Shown here: positions 1 to 11,060 of the stretch, piece after piece
Layout: each line of letters begins with the position of its first letter
Position numbering within the stretch: the first letter of the stretch is position 1
Assembly: GCA_019155205.2 (NCBI GenBank)
Contig: JAHNZQ020003149.1
Coordinates: forward strand, 1,116,578 to 1,180,577
DNA: 64,000 bases
DNA from: Gracilaria vermiculophylla
Lineage: Eukaryota > Rhodophyta > Florideophyceae > Gracilariales > Gracilariaceae
Reading direction: 5' to 3'
The notes under the pieces: model-generated
What the model saw: the letters and a program-made list of their open reading frames with translations, nothing else
What the model was told of the DNA's origin: nothing
The model's database searches: none
Made by a program: the position numbers and the translations under genes

Positions 1-517
1 TTCGTGTGGGGCTTTCGTCGATGTCCATTCGTGGCGACTGTGAACTTTCTTTCGCCAGAGCTTTGGCAAGTGTTGTTAGCAGTGCGTATATATCCGCCTT
101 TTCAGAAATGGGGAATGTGAGGTTAAAAGACCACGAGTCGACGTTCTCGTCCAGTGGACGTCGCCCAGCTGTGAATCCCGATTGAATCGAGAGAGACTCC
201 TGCGTGTCCCGAAGTTGCTGCAGCACATTTGGCCATGTAATGCCTTGGTCTAATCGGGCCTCACAGAATGCGCGTTCGCAAAGAGTTAGTGCAATTGCCG
301 AAGCAGCAATGGATGGAAAGAAGACCTGTCCGGACATGGAGTGAATGACGTTCCGAAACCTGCTCCGTGCATGGAGAGTTTGAAGGCGAATTGAAGTTAT
401 GGTTTGCTTTGCCGTTGGAGAAAAGGTTCTCAGCAAAAATGGGGAACGAAACAAAATGCATCGCAATCTCGCTGTGACGGATCCCACATGTGGCACGACA
501 AAGCGCACGGAAGACAT
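1..517 (-). CDS. Unrecognised protein, N-terminal part only (runs off window)
   Basis: On the minus strand an ATG at 517 opens a frame that stays open to the first base of the window, about 172 codons, so only the N-terminal part is present. The first 60 residues are rich in Arg, Ser and Thr and nearly free of acidic residues, which resembles an organelle-targeting presequence. A hydrophobic stretch follows at about residues 63-75 (VFFPSIAASAIALTL). After that the sequence becomes mixed and acidic, looking like a soluble domain. I do not recognise the family. The gene is divergent from the glycosyltransferase that starts at 1048. Other frames here contain complete short ORFs, but this one has the more protein-like composition and crosses the boundary without a stop. 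Confidence 0.5.
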   Translation of the reverse strand, partial: MSSVRFVVPHVGSVTARLRCILFRSPFLLRTFSPTAKQTITSIRLQTLHARSRFRNVIHSMSGQVFFPSIAASAIALTLCERAFCEARLDQGITWPNVLQQLRDTQESLSIQSGFTAGRRPLDENVDSWSFNLTFPISEKADIYALLTTLAKALAKESSQSPRMDIDESPTR

Positions 518-1047
518 AATCTGAAACAGCGGTTAGGATTCTTGTGAGCAAAAACGTCAGGGGCGAAGTCAGGGGTCTGGTGGGAGCCGCGGCCTCGAGC
601 AAAGAGGCTCGCGAGCACGGCTGAGACAGTCGCAGCATGATAGGGAATAGGCGCCGCTGGAAGCGACGGCGAAAGATATTGGCGCTGGGCGTCGCACAAA
701 CTGGCCCAACCCATTTCGCTTCGAATACAGTTGTTCACGTGTCACGACGAACAGTCAGCAAAGCCAATCACAATCGCAGTGCACAGATTTTTCATCAATG
801 GGCGCGAGGCGAAGCAACCGCGTTGGTGCAGTTGATCCAACTGCCGTGTGCTCGAAACACGTCTGCGGTGCTGCAAGCATGCCAAGAGAACGGCGACGTG
901 ACGAACACTCGACCGTTGCGCCTGCTTGCACTTTTCATTTTCGTTTTGCGCGCATTCGTCCACGATGAATGCCGCATCAGAATTATTTTGTGATTCCTCG
1001 AAACAGATCCCCCGTCTGTGTCGATCGCCGCCAGTAGGCATACTATT
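518..1047. other. Intergenic, shared divergent upstream region
   Basis: It separates two divergent starts (517 minus, 1048 plus) and should hold both promoters. Short ORFs on both strands lack protein-like composition. I see no RNA gene or clear element. Confidence 0.4.
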
Positions 1048-3099
1048 ATGAATCTTCGTTCATCTCCAGCTCGTTATGTTCCATTCCGTTCCGCTTTGTA
1101 CTCCTACCTTGCGCTCCTCGTCTCAGTATGCATTGTACTCGTTCGAAGATTTCACCATCTTTCCGTCCGTTCTTCTCTCGCCCATGGCACCTCGCTACAC
1201 CTCGGTCTGGAGACCCTACCTTCCATTCACTTCTATACATCACCGAAACCGTTTGTCGGCGCCGATATCGACACTCAGATAACAGCCATAAACTCGTGGA
1301 TTCAACTGAACCCGCGCCCTGCTATCACACTTCTTGGAGATGGAGCCGGTTATGCGCAAGTTTGTGCCAAATATCGCTTGCATCATGAACGTAATGTCGA
1401 CCACAGCTTTCTTCAAATACCGATGCTCAACTCTATGCTACATGCCATAAACTCTTCATCGGCCGAAATCGTCGTCTTCCTCAACGCCGACATTCTTGTG
1501 TTTGATGATTTTCTCTACGCCGTCCGGAAACTAAAAACCCAGTTCGCACAAGGTTGGCTTGGCATAGCAGCAAGATGGGATGTATCGTCCACTCCATACC
1601 GCCCAAAATTTCGTGTAAAACATTCTTTGCGACTGCAAGCGGTCAAACAGGCGCGCGAGACGGGCACCTTGCATACGTATGGAGGCATTGACTTGTGGGT
1701 GTGGGACACATCTTCCGGTCCTTTACTGAAAAGTTCTGTTCCCAAGTTTATTTTCGGCAGAGGAAGGTACGACAACTGGCTTACGCACCAAACTATTGCT
1801 GAGGGACGACGTTCTGTAGTTGATCTCTCCGAAGCCGTCACCCTCGTCCATGTAGCTCATGATTATCACCTTGTGAAAGGCGTCAGAACAACAGATAATC
1901 AGTTTTGGAGCAATGGATCTCGTGAGAAGTTTGAAACGTATATTAATTCATATTTAGCTTCTTCACATGGCTCATTTCAGCAACAGATGGGTACTGCCTT
2001 ACACGCCCCTCTCAAACTGGCTTCCTGTTTTGAATCGAACGGCCTGTGCCTCTTCCGAAGGGCCAGACCGTCATCTTGCCGATGTGAGCATTCTCCATTC
2101 GTAGCATCCACCCTGAATGACCCATTTATCGTGAATCATTCTCGCGCGATTTTCTGTGGGCTGCTAAGCAGGAACTATGGGAGCAAAGATCGTGATCGCT
2201 TTATGATATCAGGATTTGTGGATGAAGAGAACAATCGAGGTTTATTCGGTTTGCCTCTCACTCAAAGGCATCTGCTTCACCTCATTTCGTCCACGACTGG
2301 AACAGACATCGTCTTTCTTGTTGTTGGAGAATACTCAGAGAGGCTTCTCATCAATGAACTTGTGTGTTCGATGCGAGCGACAGGCATCTTTCCATGGCTG
2401 GTCATTGCTGCTTTGGACGATGACTTATATCGATACTGCATAACCAGAGGGTTACCTGTGTATCTGTCAGAGTTTGACAACTCGACGGTCTCTGACTATG
2501 ATACATTCAAAGAGCTTGCTAGATATCAAGTACTTTATGAAATTCTGCTGATGAAGAAGGAAGTGTTTAGCATAGAACCTGCGGTCGTGTTCCGAGAAGC
2601 GCCTTGGAAGTACTTCAAAGATAATTTAAAGGGTATGGACATGGCCATCTTGCCGATGATGCCGGAACTCGCTCAATTGGCTGTAGATAACTCTTTCGTC
2701 TCAACTGCCATCATATTTGCTCGACCTAACTCGCGCGTTTTTTACTTGCTCAAAAGTCTCATGGGAACATTAGAACAGAGACCGCGGAAGTCCGGATCTG
2801 TTCTAATGAAACTATGTTGCGACATGGAAAGCCAGCGCATGGTGACAGGGAACGTATGCAAACATAGCAGCGGGGCGTCGGTTCATTTATTACGGCCAGA
2901 CTACTTCCGGCCGATGGAACCAGGGAGTTGTCCAAGATGCTCCATGAAGATAAAGCCGCTTGTGCTCTATGTTGGCTCATTCAGTTTTGAGAAAAGGTCG
3001 GATTTAGCTTTCGGAGTCATGCGTCATCATGGTATAAGTGGCTTCGACCCAGCCGAAGACTTCTGTTTATATGACAATCTGCTACAATCACATCAGTAA
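1048..3099 (+). CDS. Two-domain type II membrane glycosyltransferase-like protein
   Basis: The 683-aa product starts at the ATG at 1048; an in-frame GTG at 1018 is less likely. Residues about 15-32 form one hydrophobic segment after a basic N terminus, as in a Golgi type II signal anchor. The first half has a glycosyltransferase-A pattern: a strand ending in an Asn-Ala-Asp motif (residues 146-148, VVFLNADILVFDD) matching the DXD metal site, then a GGIDLWVWD segment. The second half (about 430-600) resembles the nucleotide-diphospho-sugar transferase domain of GT77-type enzymes, with an acidic ALDDDLYRYC segment and a later STAIIFARPN segment. It probably transfers a sugar in the secretory pathway; donor and acceptor cannot be read from sequence. 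No intron is needed. Two GT-like units in one chain is unusual. Confidence 0.75.
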   Translation: MNLRSSPARYVPFRSALYSYLALLVSVCIVLVRRFHHLSVRSSLAHGTSLHLGLETLPSIHFYTSPKPFVGADIDTQITAINSWIQLNPRPAITLLGDGAGYAQVCAKYRLHHERNVDHSFLQIPMLNSMLHAINSSSAEIVVFLNADILVFDDFLYAVRKLKTQFAQGWLGIAARWDVSSTPYRPKFRVKHSLRLQAVKQARETGTLHTYGGIDLWVWDTSSGPLLKSSVPKFIFGRGRYDNWLTHQTIAEGRRSVVDLSEAVTLVHVAHDYHLVKGVRTTDNQFWSNGSREKFETYINSYLASSHGSFQQQMGTALHAPLKLASCFESNGLCLFRRARPSSCRCEHSPFVASTLNDPFIVNHSRAIFCGLLSRNYGSKDRDRFMISGFVDEENNRGLFGLPLTQRHLLHLISSTTGTDIVFLVVGEYSERLLINELVCSMRATGIFPWLVIAALDDDLYRYCITRGLPVYLSEFDNSTVSDYDTFKELARYQVLYEILLMKKEVFSIEPAVVFREAPWKYFKDNLKGMDMAILPMMPELAQLAVDNSFVSTAIIFARPNSRVFYLLKSLMGTLEQRPRKSGSVLMKLCCDMESQRMVTGNVCKHSSGASVHLLRPDYFRPMEPGSCPRCSMKIKPLVLYVGSFSFEKRSDLAFGVMRHHGISGFDPAEDFCLYDNLLQSHQ

Positions 3100-4940
3100 G
3101 AAGGACCCTGAGACCCATAGAAAACATGAATTCAGTATATGACTTCTTTATGATCTGAATCCGTCCATTTCTCGGATAGAGGCAGCACCTTTTTTTGTAC
3201 AGAACCCATTTCTAATCTTAAAGAACTTGTGTAGAATAATTCAGCGCAGTATTAATCTAGGAGAGGCATACAGTTCAGGATGTCAACATCACCTCGCGAA
3301 CAAATCTGTGTCTGATCTGGCGAAAATGCTTGCGAGGACCTGAGGAAATTATATTGAGTTCAGAGATGGCGGGTAACAGGAAGATCGTTAATTTATGTCC
3401 CACAAGATGTTTTTAAGAAGACATCTGTCAGGGATGAAACCAATCTGAGTGGCACAGGATCGTATTGTTCTTGTGCCGTGTCTGAGAGCGTTCGCAACAA
3501 ATATGAGGGTAATGCGATCCCAATAAACAATCCTCCCCAAACTCTGTGTATGTTCAGTGCAAACTGAGCCAGCATATCTCCCGAAACGGCCTCCCAGCCC
3601 CTTCAATATCTTAAGTGGCCCCGAGAGAGGTAGGAGGAGGAACCAAACGGATAAGAAGTGCAATGCTTGAAGATTTCGAAATCTACTTTTTCTGGCAAAC
3701 GCATTACCTGTCCTCATTAGTAGTATTTCAAGGGTATTCAGTCGAGGATATGACAGGTGCTCCATGGCGGGTAATTGTTTACATAAATTTGTTTTGTCAA
3801 CAAAGACGAGATCAAACGAGCTTGGAGTGCAAGCTGTATTTGCTGCATGCGCTTGCAACTGAGGTGATAAAGGAGATTATAGAATCGAACCCCTTCGATC
3901 GCGACTTGTCAGCCGTGAAGAGTAGAAGATTTGCGTGGAATCGAATGAATCACTAATTCCCTTTCTATTATTTATATAGAAACAGGATGAGGCTCTTATT
4001 TAAGAATAAGAAACTAGCTATCAAGAAGCCACGTGTGGCAGAACCAGCGCGTCAGAATAGGATGGTAGGAGGACGTGCAGTTCTCGTGCATAAAATTCAT
4101 GACCGTCTTCGCGCTAACAGGCGTCATGCCCAAGAAGGGAGGAACGCCACCAAAGATTGTTCTTCTAACAAGCAATTGCAATCTGATGCAACGAGTTTCA
4201 GCAATTTATCATTCCTCACTTTGAACAAATTGTAGCGATATACAGTATACACTGCATAATTTGAAGGATTCGGTATGAACTGCCAGCTCAGAAGGCGTGT
4301 GCATTGGTTAACTGAGGTGCGTACTTTTAGTTTCGTGTCCTATTTGTTTGGATCCTGGATCAGAGCAGAGGCAGGCATTTAAGATAGATAAGTCGCCTGC
4401 ATGAGTGATGGCGATTAGGTTGTTCATGAGAAGAAACCAGGCAAACCTAACGCTAAATTGGATGGATTATTCGCACATCCTATTCCCATCCGATTGGTCC
4501 CATTTGTGATGAAAGTTATTGGACACGGCTCAAAAGCGGCTCTATGTTATTCTCTTGCTCGAGCTCTAGCAATGTTGCAGAACGCTAATAAAGGTTTCAT
4601 TGGTTTCCTACTGCTTGTAGCGGAGTTCATGAGTGCCCCTAGCCGTTATTTGATCAGCAATGGTATTTTGCGATCGAGCAATGGCCAATGTGTCCAATAC
4701 GCGTCTGCTTAACCAAAAAGCCACAACCTATCAAAGTCATTCCACTTCAATGCAAAGATAAGAAGTTTCATAAAGGGGGCAGCAGTTTACGCGTCCACCC
4801 TTCTCGCTGCATCTTCTCCAAAGACAAATGGGGAAAAAATATAGCATTTGACCCAACATTAGACAGAAAAACGAAAAAAGAATGACCATTGCTGTTACCG
4901 ACGACGGAACTGTGAAACGGCACGAGCGCTAGATTTTTTC
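3100..4940. other. Gene-poor intergenic stretch
   Basis: Several ORFs of 60-156 codons lie on both strands, but the longest (3388-3858 minus; 3615-3956 plus) begin at non-ATG codons and have no recognisable motif. A short basic ATG ORF at 3987-4235 plus is equally unsupported. No RNA gene or repeat stands out. Confidence 0.4.
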
Positions 4941-6258
4941 ATGCTTGATAAATTTGATTGGTGGGCTGCAATTCTCGACTGCAAAACGAGGTTGGATCCC
5001 GTGCCAGGGTCGCGCCCGTGTTCCCTGAGGAGAAACCTTTTCGTGCTCGATAAGCCGCACAGAGATACCAACCTCTCATTTCGGAGAAGTTTGATGAGCG
5101 CAGTCAAGACTCATGCTTCCAACCCATTAAGGCTGCGCGCATCCAAAACATCGAAAATCCGCTCGAACTCCAACCTCCACGACCCTATATCCAAGACTTC
5201 TCGTATCGCACCATTCCGACCGAAACAGCCACACTTAGATATGCTGTATGTAGACAGGATATCCGAATATCAACCAGCGTTCGCAGCCCGAGTTTCGCTG
5301 CATCAGTTTCGTATAACCTCTACCCAGACATGTCTCAAAAAGGCGACCCTCTTCCCTCAAAAGCTCAAGCGTCCCAGTCGGGCATCCCTAACCATGCGTG
5401 CGGAGGACTTTCGGGCGCAAAACGAACAACCTGGAATTCCAAGTCGTGATTGGCGTGAGTTTCGAGCGGCCTTGGTGGCGGGCTCTATCGCAGCTCTGGA
5501 AGACACAAAAAAAAACGCCTATAGAGAGGGGCATTGGGCTCATCCGGTGAGTGGCTTCATTCTGGTCCAACGCACTTTGACGCAATCTACTTCGCAAAAC
5601 TAATCTGCATTCTTTAATCCCCCTACTGCAGCTTTCTGTACCGGAAACTGGGTGTTTTCTTGCCTCACACCCGGCCTACTATCGCCGCACCGCGCCTTAC
5701 TTAACGCAGGCCGTGGTTTTCCTTACATCGTACAGCCCAGAAAACGGGGCGACGGGTTTGGTACTGAACCGTCCACTGATGGGAAGCGCAGCGGAGCTCG
5801 AGTCCGTTGGCATGTTTGGGCGAAACTCTTCTCTAGACACCACCGTGCTTGCTAAAGAGCCAGTATATGCAGGAGGTCCAGATGTTTCCGAAAACGGAAT
5901 TCTTACCGCCCTACACGGTAACGCGTCATTGCTAAACGGACTATCTATTTTGCAGCCTCTTCATGGGGTCTACATCAGTGATGCCTTGCAACTAGTGACT
6001 CGAATCCCGCAGGCTGATGTGTCATCAGTGCGTCTCTTCGCGGGCTGCATTCGATGGAAAAGAGGAGAGTTAGAACGAGAGGTTGATGAAGGCAGCTGGT
6101 TTTGTATATCCGCTAGCAAGCTCTTTGCTCTTAAACACTGCCTAAAACTGCCCAAACCGTTATGGGTCGAAATTATGCAAAGTCAGGGACATCCGTTCGC
6201 AAAAATTGCTAATCGAATCTTAGAGCAAGAGCATGAGGGAGAGGAAACGGAACCTTAA
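4941..6258 (+). CDS. YqgE/AlgH (UPF0301, DUF179) family protein, probably plastid
   Basis: Two exons, join(4941..5546, 5632..6258), give about 410 aa. The 85-nt intron starts GTGAGT, ends CAG and has a CTAAT branch-like site; it joins phase 0 between codons for His-Pro and Leu-Ser. Across the junction the protein reads DWREFRA... WAHP, then TGCFLASHP, then ENGATGLVLNRP, the classic order of this family, with the conserved GLVLNRP signature in exon 2 and a GGP segment (AGGPDV) further on. The family is widespread in bacteria and plastid-bearing eukaryotes and its biochemical role is unsettled. The first 170 residues lie outside the domain and are Ser/Arg/Lys-rich, consistent with a transit peptide. 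ATGs at 5094 and 5241 are alternative starts. It ends 167 bp from the RPN3 stop, tail to tail. Confidence 0.85.
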
Positions 6259-6425
6259 ACCGCGCTCTCAATCGCACGACCCTTCAACCTGAACGAATCA
6301 TTTCAAGCAAACAAGAACCCAGAACGAATATATCGGCGATAAATACTCAATTGGCCAAGTCCCCCGTGAGTTGTCAAAATATGTTTACTCTCGGACCATC
6401 TCATTTCAGAACAAGACCAAACTGG

Positions 6426-8097
6426 TTACGGGTCAAAGTCGTCTTCGTCTTCTTCTGCTAGTGTTTTCGCCAGTTCTTCTTGTTCCTTCAATCTTTCGCG
6501 TCGCTGTTCAGGTGTCTCCTCCTCCTCTTTCTTTTCCGGGAATCGCATTGCTCGAACAGCATCATTGTATATGTTCAAACAGAACTGAATTCGCGTGTGA
6601 TACGCGTCTGACGGTTCTGTTGTAGAATAAACATCTGTTGTCTCATTAGATCTTACGAATCCGCCATCATGGTCGATTACGGCATCAATCACACCATCGT
6701 GGATCGCCTTTGCCACAACCCCCTCTGCGTTCTCCGGGGAATCTAGGTGTAGACGCTTACAGATCTCAGATATTGTGATTCTCGAGTAAGAGGAGCTCAG
6801 CATTCGCAACCCAGTCTTAATTACATTGTGACGAAGTCGATTAATAAGCGACATTGTGTCGTCAGCCTCAAAATCATCAGCAGACGCTTCAAGCACTTGC
6901 TTGAACCTCTGCATATCACCATTTCTTACGGCTTGAGTAATTTGTAAGTACGGGCGTAGTGCAGATTGCATTTGACTTTGTCGAAACACATCCCTGGATG
7001 GCACCTCGCCAGTCAAAAGTTGAACAATGATAACAAACTTCTGCGCAGAGATTCGAAAGCCCAGTCCCGAAGTCTGGTTAGCCTTCCTTAATGCTTGCTG
7101 CAAATTCCACAATGCTTCAGAATAATCAAGCTGTACAGCCTTCACGCGTCCTGTGTAATACAGATATCGTGCCAATTGGTTGTTGCTTCTTGTCTCCGGG
7201 AAAGTTGTCCGAGAAAGCAGTTTGTCAGCTTGGTCGTATAGATGATACGTGATATAGTTACGCAGCAAGAGATTCAATAGCACTGCTTGACTTGGAGCAT
7301 CGTGATGCAGAGTGGCCGTACGATAGGCGGCGAGCAACTGTGAACGAATAGGGGCGATCGGACCTGTGAGCTCGACTGCTCGCGCGTAGTAGAAGTACGC
7401 GCGTGAGTTGAGTTCATCCATTGTGCGGCGATTAAATTCAGACAAGGAGTCAACAAGCGCAGCACTGATCTTGAGAGCATCTGAAAGACTTCTGTTGTCA
7501 ATCAACATCAGAATGACAAGCAAATGAAGGTAGGCGGAAACTTCTGGAACAGTTGACGGGGAGGGAGATGCAAGCATTTCATAGTTGGAAGAATTCTGTT
7601 TCGCTGTATCGGTTTCCATGTTATCAGGATCAGAGTCAGGATTAATGTGATCGACTTCCATGATCGAGTCATTGGTAGGCTTCAGTGAAATAGCGTTGAG
7701 CGCTTTCAATGCGGACATTTTGTGAGCATATTGATCCGGGACGTAGCATTTCAAGGCTCTTGAGAGAACGTTGACCGAAAGTCGACCGCGGATATTTCCA
7801 GTACTGCGCATCACACGGGCTAACAAACGCAGTTCTTTAGCCTGAACAGCCTTGTCGATGATACCAATATTTCGCCTGATATCTATTGAGAACGGGGTTC
7901 AAAGTTAGAAAGAAGACGGTAGGCGGTGTTGATCTGCGCAGCAAGACTGAAAAAGCAGGACACTTACCAGTGGCGAGAGACTCGGTGGGACTGACAACGA
8001 TTTCGACGACAGGCTTGGGCTCTTCTGCATCGTTCGCATCCTTCGTGCTGGATTCATTGGGCTTGGAGACATCGGGCATTTCCAAATCCTTCGTCAT
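6426..8097 (-). CDS. RPN3: 26S proteasome non-ATPase regulatory subunit 3 (RPN3/PSMD3)
   Basis: Two exons, complement(join(6426..7882, 7968..8097)), give 528 aa, close to the usual size. Exon 1 encodes an acidic N terminus; the 85-nt intron has a GTAAGT donor and a TAG acceptor and splits an Asp codon, after which the protein reads IRRNIGIIDKAVQAKELR. The middle holds TPR-like helices and the lid-type PCI region, including the YLYYTGRVKAVQLDYSEA and SRITISEICKRL segments typical of RPN3. The C terminus is highly charged (KKEEEETPEQRRERLKEQEE, then EEDEDDFDP), also typical. RPN3 is a lid subunit of the 19S regulatory particle and acts in ubiquitin-dependent degradation. The gene is divergent from the zinc-ribbon protein at 8691 and convergent with the YqgE-like gene. 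Confidence 0.95.
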
Positions 8098-8690
8098 TGC
8101 AGATAGTTGGAGAAGGCACGCGTTGGAACTGAACGAGCCGGGATGCAGGCGGAGCGGCGGGGCGATCTATGCCGATGGCAATGGACGGCGACGAGGACCG
8201 GCAGCGGCAGCGGGGTCCATAGGGCGATTCCCGTGGCGCCGCGCACTGCCAAGCTGCCTCCAGCCTGGGCGCAAATCAATTACCGATGCGGCTGCTCAAT
8301 TGGGAGTTGATAGCCACCAGAATTATCTCTGTGCCTGCCACATCGCCCAGTGTACATTCTCGGCGCATATTGAAGCCAGGGGCGCCCACCTCCCGTCGCT
8401 CCACCTCCGCAATCCCTGAAATCTCCGCTACGCCAGTGTGCGCGCGCCAACGCACCTGTCGCGTCTGCTTCTTTATCGCCCTGCCCTCCGCGCGCGACTG
8501 GCAAGTTCGTGCACTTAGTCGACGGGCGGATTACATCTTAATTAGCGCCCAAGGTCTGCCTCCAAGCGTAAGCCGCGTGCTCCCTTTGTTCGCAACCCAA
8601 CTACTGAGCTGGACGTTCGCTGCTGGCAACTTCACTTCTCCCGGTCTCGGCCTCCTCCGCATTTCTACGAGTCGACACAAGACCGTCGTA
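8098..8690. other. Intergenic, divergent upstream region
   Basis: It lies between the RPN3 start (8097, minus) and the preferred start of the zinc-ribbon protein (8691, plus). The plus frame of the latter stays open upstream to 8286 but has no ATG. The first 200 bases are GC-rich. No distinct element is visible. Confidence 0.35.
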
Positions 8691-9320
8691 ATGCACCAGC
8701 ACGGCGAAATGTGCACCAAATTGACAGCTTACCCTCTGTTCGTGCCCGTGGCACCACCATTGCAACTAGCTTTACCCTGCAACACAACTTGCTTCAGCGC
8801 CACACCCTTACGTACGATTCGTCCTAGTTTTTACAAAAACTACCGATGTGGGCTTCGCAGCGGTCTGCGCACCTTTTCCACATCAAAACGTCACCGATGC
8901 GGGTCGGCACCAACCTGTACATTCAATGATAACCGAAACCGCAATTACAAGGTGGCAGATGTGTTGATAGCCACCGGCCGCTTTCTGCAAAGCCCCTCCG
9001 GCCAAGTGCTCTTATGGGGAACTCTTGTATGGCTTGTGCTCACAGGGCGAATCGGAATAATCTTCGATTCCTTTCTCATACTGTTTGCAGTTCTCACGGT
9101 GGTCCCTGTGGTAGCCATACTGGGATTCAGGTGGTGGATTGGTCGCCAATTGGTGCGGGGTACTTGCTCTTCTTGCGGCGCAACTGTCACGGGGCTAAAA
9201 GGGCAGTCTGTCAATTGCGCGGTTTGCGGGACTGTTTTTCAGACGGAGAAGACTGGCGACTTTTCTGTCAAAGATCCATCCTCCGCAACTATCGACATTG
9301 ACGCGCGGGAAGTCGATTAG
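8691..9320 (+). CDS. Membrane protein with C-terminal zinc ribbon, probably plastid
   Basis: The 209-aa product starts at the ATG at 8691, the first ATG in frame. Residues 1-85 have few acidic residues and many Thr, Ser, Pro, Arg and aromatic residues, like a plastid transit peptide. Two hydrophobic segments follow at about 100-145 (VLLWGTLVWLVLTG and ILFAVLTVVPVVAILGF), predicting a helical hairpin. The C-terminal 60 residues hold a four-Cys zinc ribbon, CSSCG then CAVCG, with 18 residues between the pairs, and an acidic tail. Comparable two-helix proteins with a zinc ribbon occur in plants and algae without an assigned function, so I give none. It ends 113 bp from the stop of the minus-strand exchange-factor gene. 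Confidence 0.7.
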   Translation: MHQHGEMCTKLTAYPLFVPVAPPLQLALPCNTTCFSATPLRTIRPSFYKNYRCGLRSGLRTFSTSKRHRCGSAPTCTFNDNRNRNYKVADVLIATGRFLQSPSGQVLLWGTLVWLVLTGRIGIIFDSFLILFAVLTVVPVVAILGFRWWIGRQLVRGTCSSCGATVTGLKGQSVNCAVCGTVFQTEKTGDFSVKDPSSATIDIDAREVD

Positions 9321-9433
9321 ATGCGCTCTCATTTCGTTTCTTCTTGTTTTCGATGAATGCACATCCATAAGGTTACCTTGTTTCGCACAGCGCTTACTGT
9401 TTTAGTTTAAATCACCTACGCCACGGTTTGTTT

Positions 9434-10474
9434 TCAACGTAACATGCGTAGAACCCTCGCCGCACCTTCTCGAACATCGACGCTTTCACTGTGCAAGGCT
9501 TCTTCAGCCACGCCAACAAGTCCAGATGACGCGAATATTTGTTTCCAGTTGTCTTTGTATCGTAGAAGACACTGTTCGACTAGTGCCAGCGCCCTGATTT
9601 GGCAGCGAGTACCGTCCATTCCTGAGTTTTTGCGCAAACTGTCCAGCACGACTCTTACGATGTCAGATTCTTCTTCCTGCAAAACATCTTTTGCCTTTGA
9701 GGAATCGGAAACTGCTACAAGCACTCGCAGTGAAGCCGCCCGAAGTGCATCGTTTCCGTTGTCGGCCAGTTTGAGCATTGACACGATTGCGCCCTCATCC
9801 ACAGCACTGTCAAATACAATCGGGTTATTTTGGGCACATGTAGCCAGCGCGCGGATGGACAGTAGCGATACATCTGTAGAAACTGACGAGGCATGTCGTA
9901 GTAGATGGGGAACGCCACCTGCCGCCTGCATTTGTCGTCCATTGTCACCAGAATTGCAAAGCTCTTCAATAGTATCTAAAGCAACCTTTAGTTGTTCACT
10001 GGCCACTTCCAACTCCGATATATTTCGCACTGCTGCCGTGATAACGGTGAGCTCATCATCGTTCGTGTCCGCTAGAGTAACGGTTTCGTCTATGATTTTC
10101 GCCTCCTTTGCGCTTGGATATCTTTTCAATTCTTCCTCCAATGCAGGATTTACACCTTTCTTGTCATCAGAAGGACTCTTTCCGATGACCCATTGTTCGA
10201 ATGCAGCAGCCCAGGGATCGCGAGGCTCAGGGTGTGGCTCTTGATCTCGCCAGGCTTCATCCTCCTGTATTACCTGGTTAATCGACGCCTGTTTCACTTT
10301 TGCTGCTTCACATAGAATTTCATCTTCTTTTACCACCGCGTGACATTGATTGTGGTCAGCAGATGACTTGCTGGGTGCCGAGCTCAATGCCGCTGCTGTT
10401 GAAGCGAGCGCTGTTGTGAACAGAAGCCAGAAAAGGCATGTCATGAGAAATGATCTGTTGCAGCTGAATTTCAT
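9434..10474 (-). CDS. Hsp70 nucleotide exchange factor, HspBP1/Fes1/SIL1-like, ER-targeted
   Basis: The 346-aa product has a clear signal peptide (FLMTCLFWLLFTTALAS, about residues 9-25). The mature part has a segment with WAAAFEQWVIG followed by Armadillo-type repeats: QLKVALDTIEELC, an AAGGVPHLL repeat, LLSIRALATCAQNNP, and GAIVSMLKLA. This order matches HspBP1/Fes1 and the lumenal SIL1, which open the nucleotide cleft of Hsp70 proteins. The signal peptide argues for a lumenal partner, a BiP-like Hsp70. The C terminus ends RVLRMLR with no KDEL-like retrieval signal. The single exon starts at ATG 10474, divergent from symplekin 586 bp away. Confidence 0.85.
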   Translation of the reverse strand: MKFSCNRSFLMTCLFWLLFTTALASTAAALSSAPSKSSADHNQCHAVVKEDEILCEAAKVKQASINQVIQEDEAWRDQEPHPEPRDPWAAAFEQWVIGKSPSDDKKGVNPALEEELKRYPSAKEAKIIDETVTLADTNDDELTVITAAVRNISELEVASEQLKVALDTIEELCNSGDNGRQMQAAGGVPHLLRHASSVSTDVSLLSIRALATCAQNNPIVFDSAVDEGAIVSMLKLADNGNDALRAASLRVLVAVSDSSKAKDVLQEEESDIVRVVLDSLRKNSGMDGTRCQIRALALVEQCLLRYKDNWKQIFASSGLVGVAEEALHSESVDVREGAARVLRMLR

Positions 10475-11060
10475 TTTGGGTGCAGATGTGCAAGTCTGGT
10501 TTTGTTCCTGTTCGAACCCTTGGTCTGTCTGAACCCTGCGCCAACTCGGAACGACTATTAAAAGGGTAAAAACTGAGGACGCGAAGACGTTCGCAGATTG
10601 AACGGAGACGTACAGCGGGTTGGCACAAGTGTGAACACGAAAGGAGCAGACGGAAGAAACTCCAATGCGTTCGAAGCAACCATTTTCTCAGGAAAGGCAG
10701 GGGGCCGTTATTTTTTTTTTTACAACGCGGTGTCAAGCATGTCCTTTCAAGCAAGAAGAGTCCTGGCGCAACGTTGGCCCGAGGCACATTTCTGTCAACG
10801 TGTTTGAGTTTCAAATTCTTAAGAAAAACTTTGCGTTATGATAGCCTGATCCGCAAGGAAATAGTCAAATTTCGAAGCCTGCAAGCGGCCGCCATAGTGT
10901 GAGCATCAATTCTATGCGGGGCGAATTCTTCTTCCCCACGAATTCTACGTGAGCTCATCTTATTCCTTGGCTTCTTTTCACACGCCAGCCGTGGGCAGCA
11001 ACTGCCTTGTTTCAGCCAACATTATCGAGGCCAGAATTGGTCTGCGAGCACGTCCTTTTA
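10475..11060. other. Intergenic, divergent upstream region
   Basis: It separates the starts of the exchange factor (10474, minus) and symplekin (11061, plus). A short poly-T run lies near 10711-10721. The symplekin frame is open back to 11007 but only from a TTG codon. No other element is visible. Confidence 0.35.

Noticed and set aside
3388..3858. 156-codon minus-strand frame
   Set aside because: Starts at TTG, overlaps other ORFs and shows no motif or protein-like pattern.
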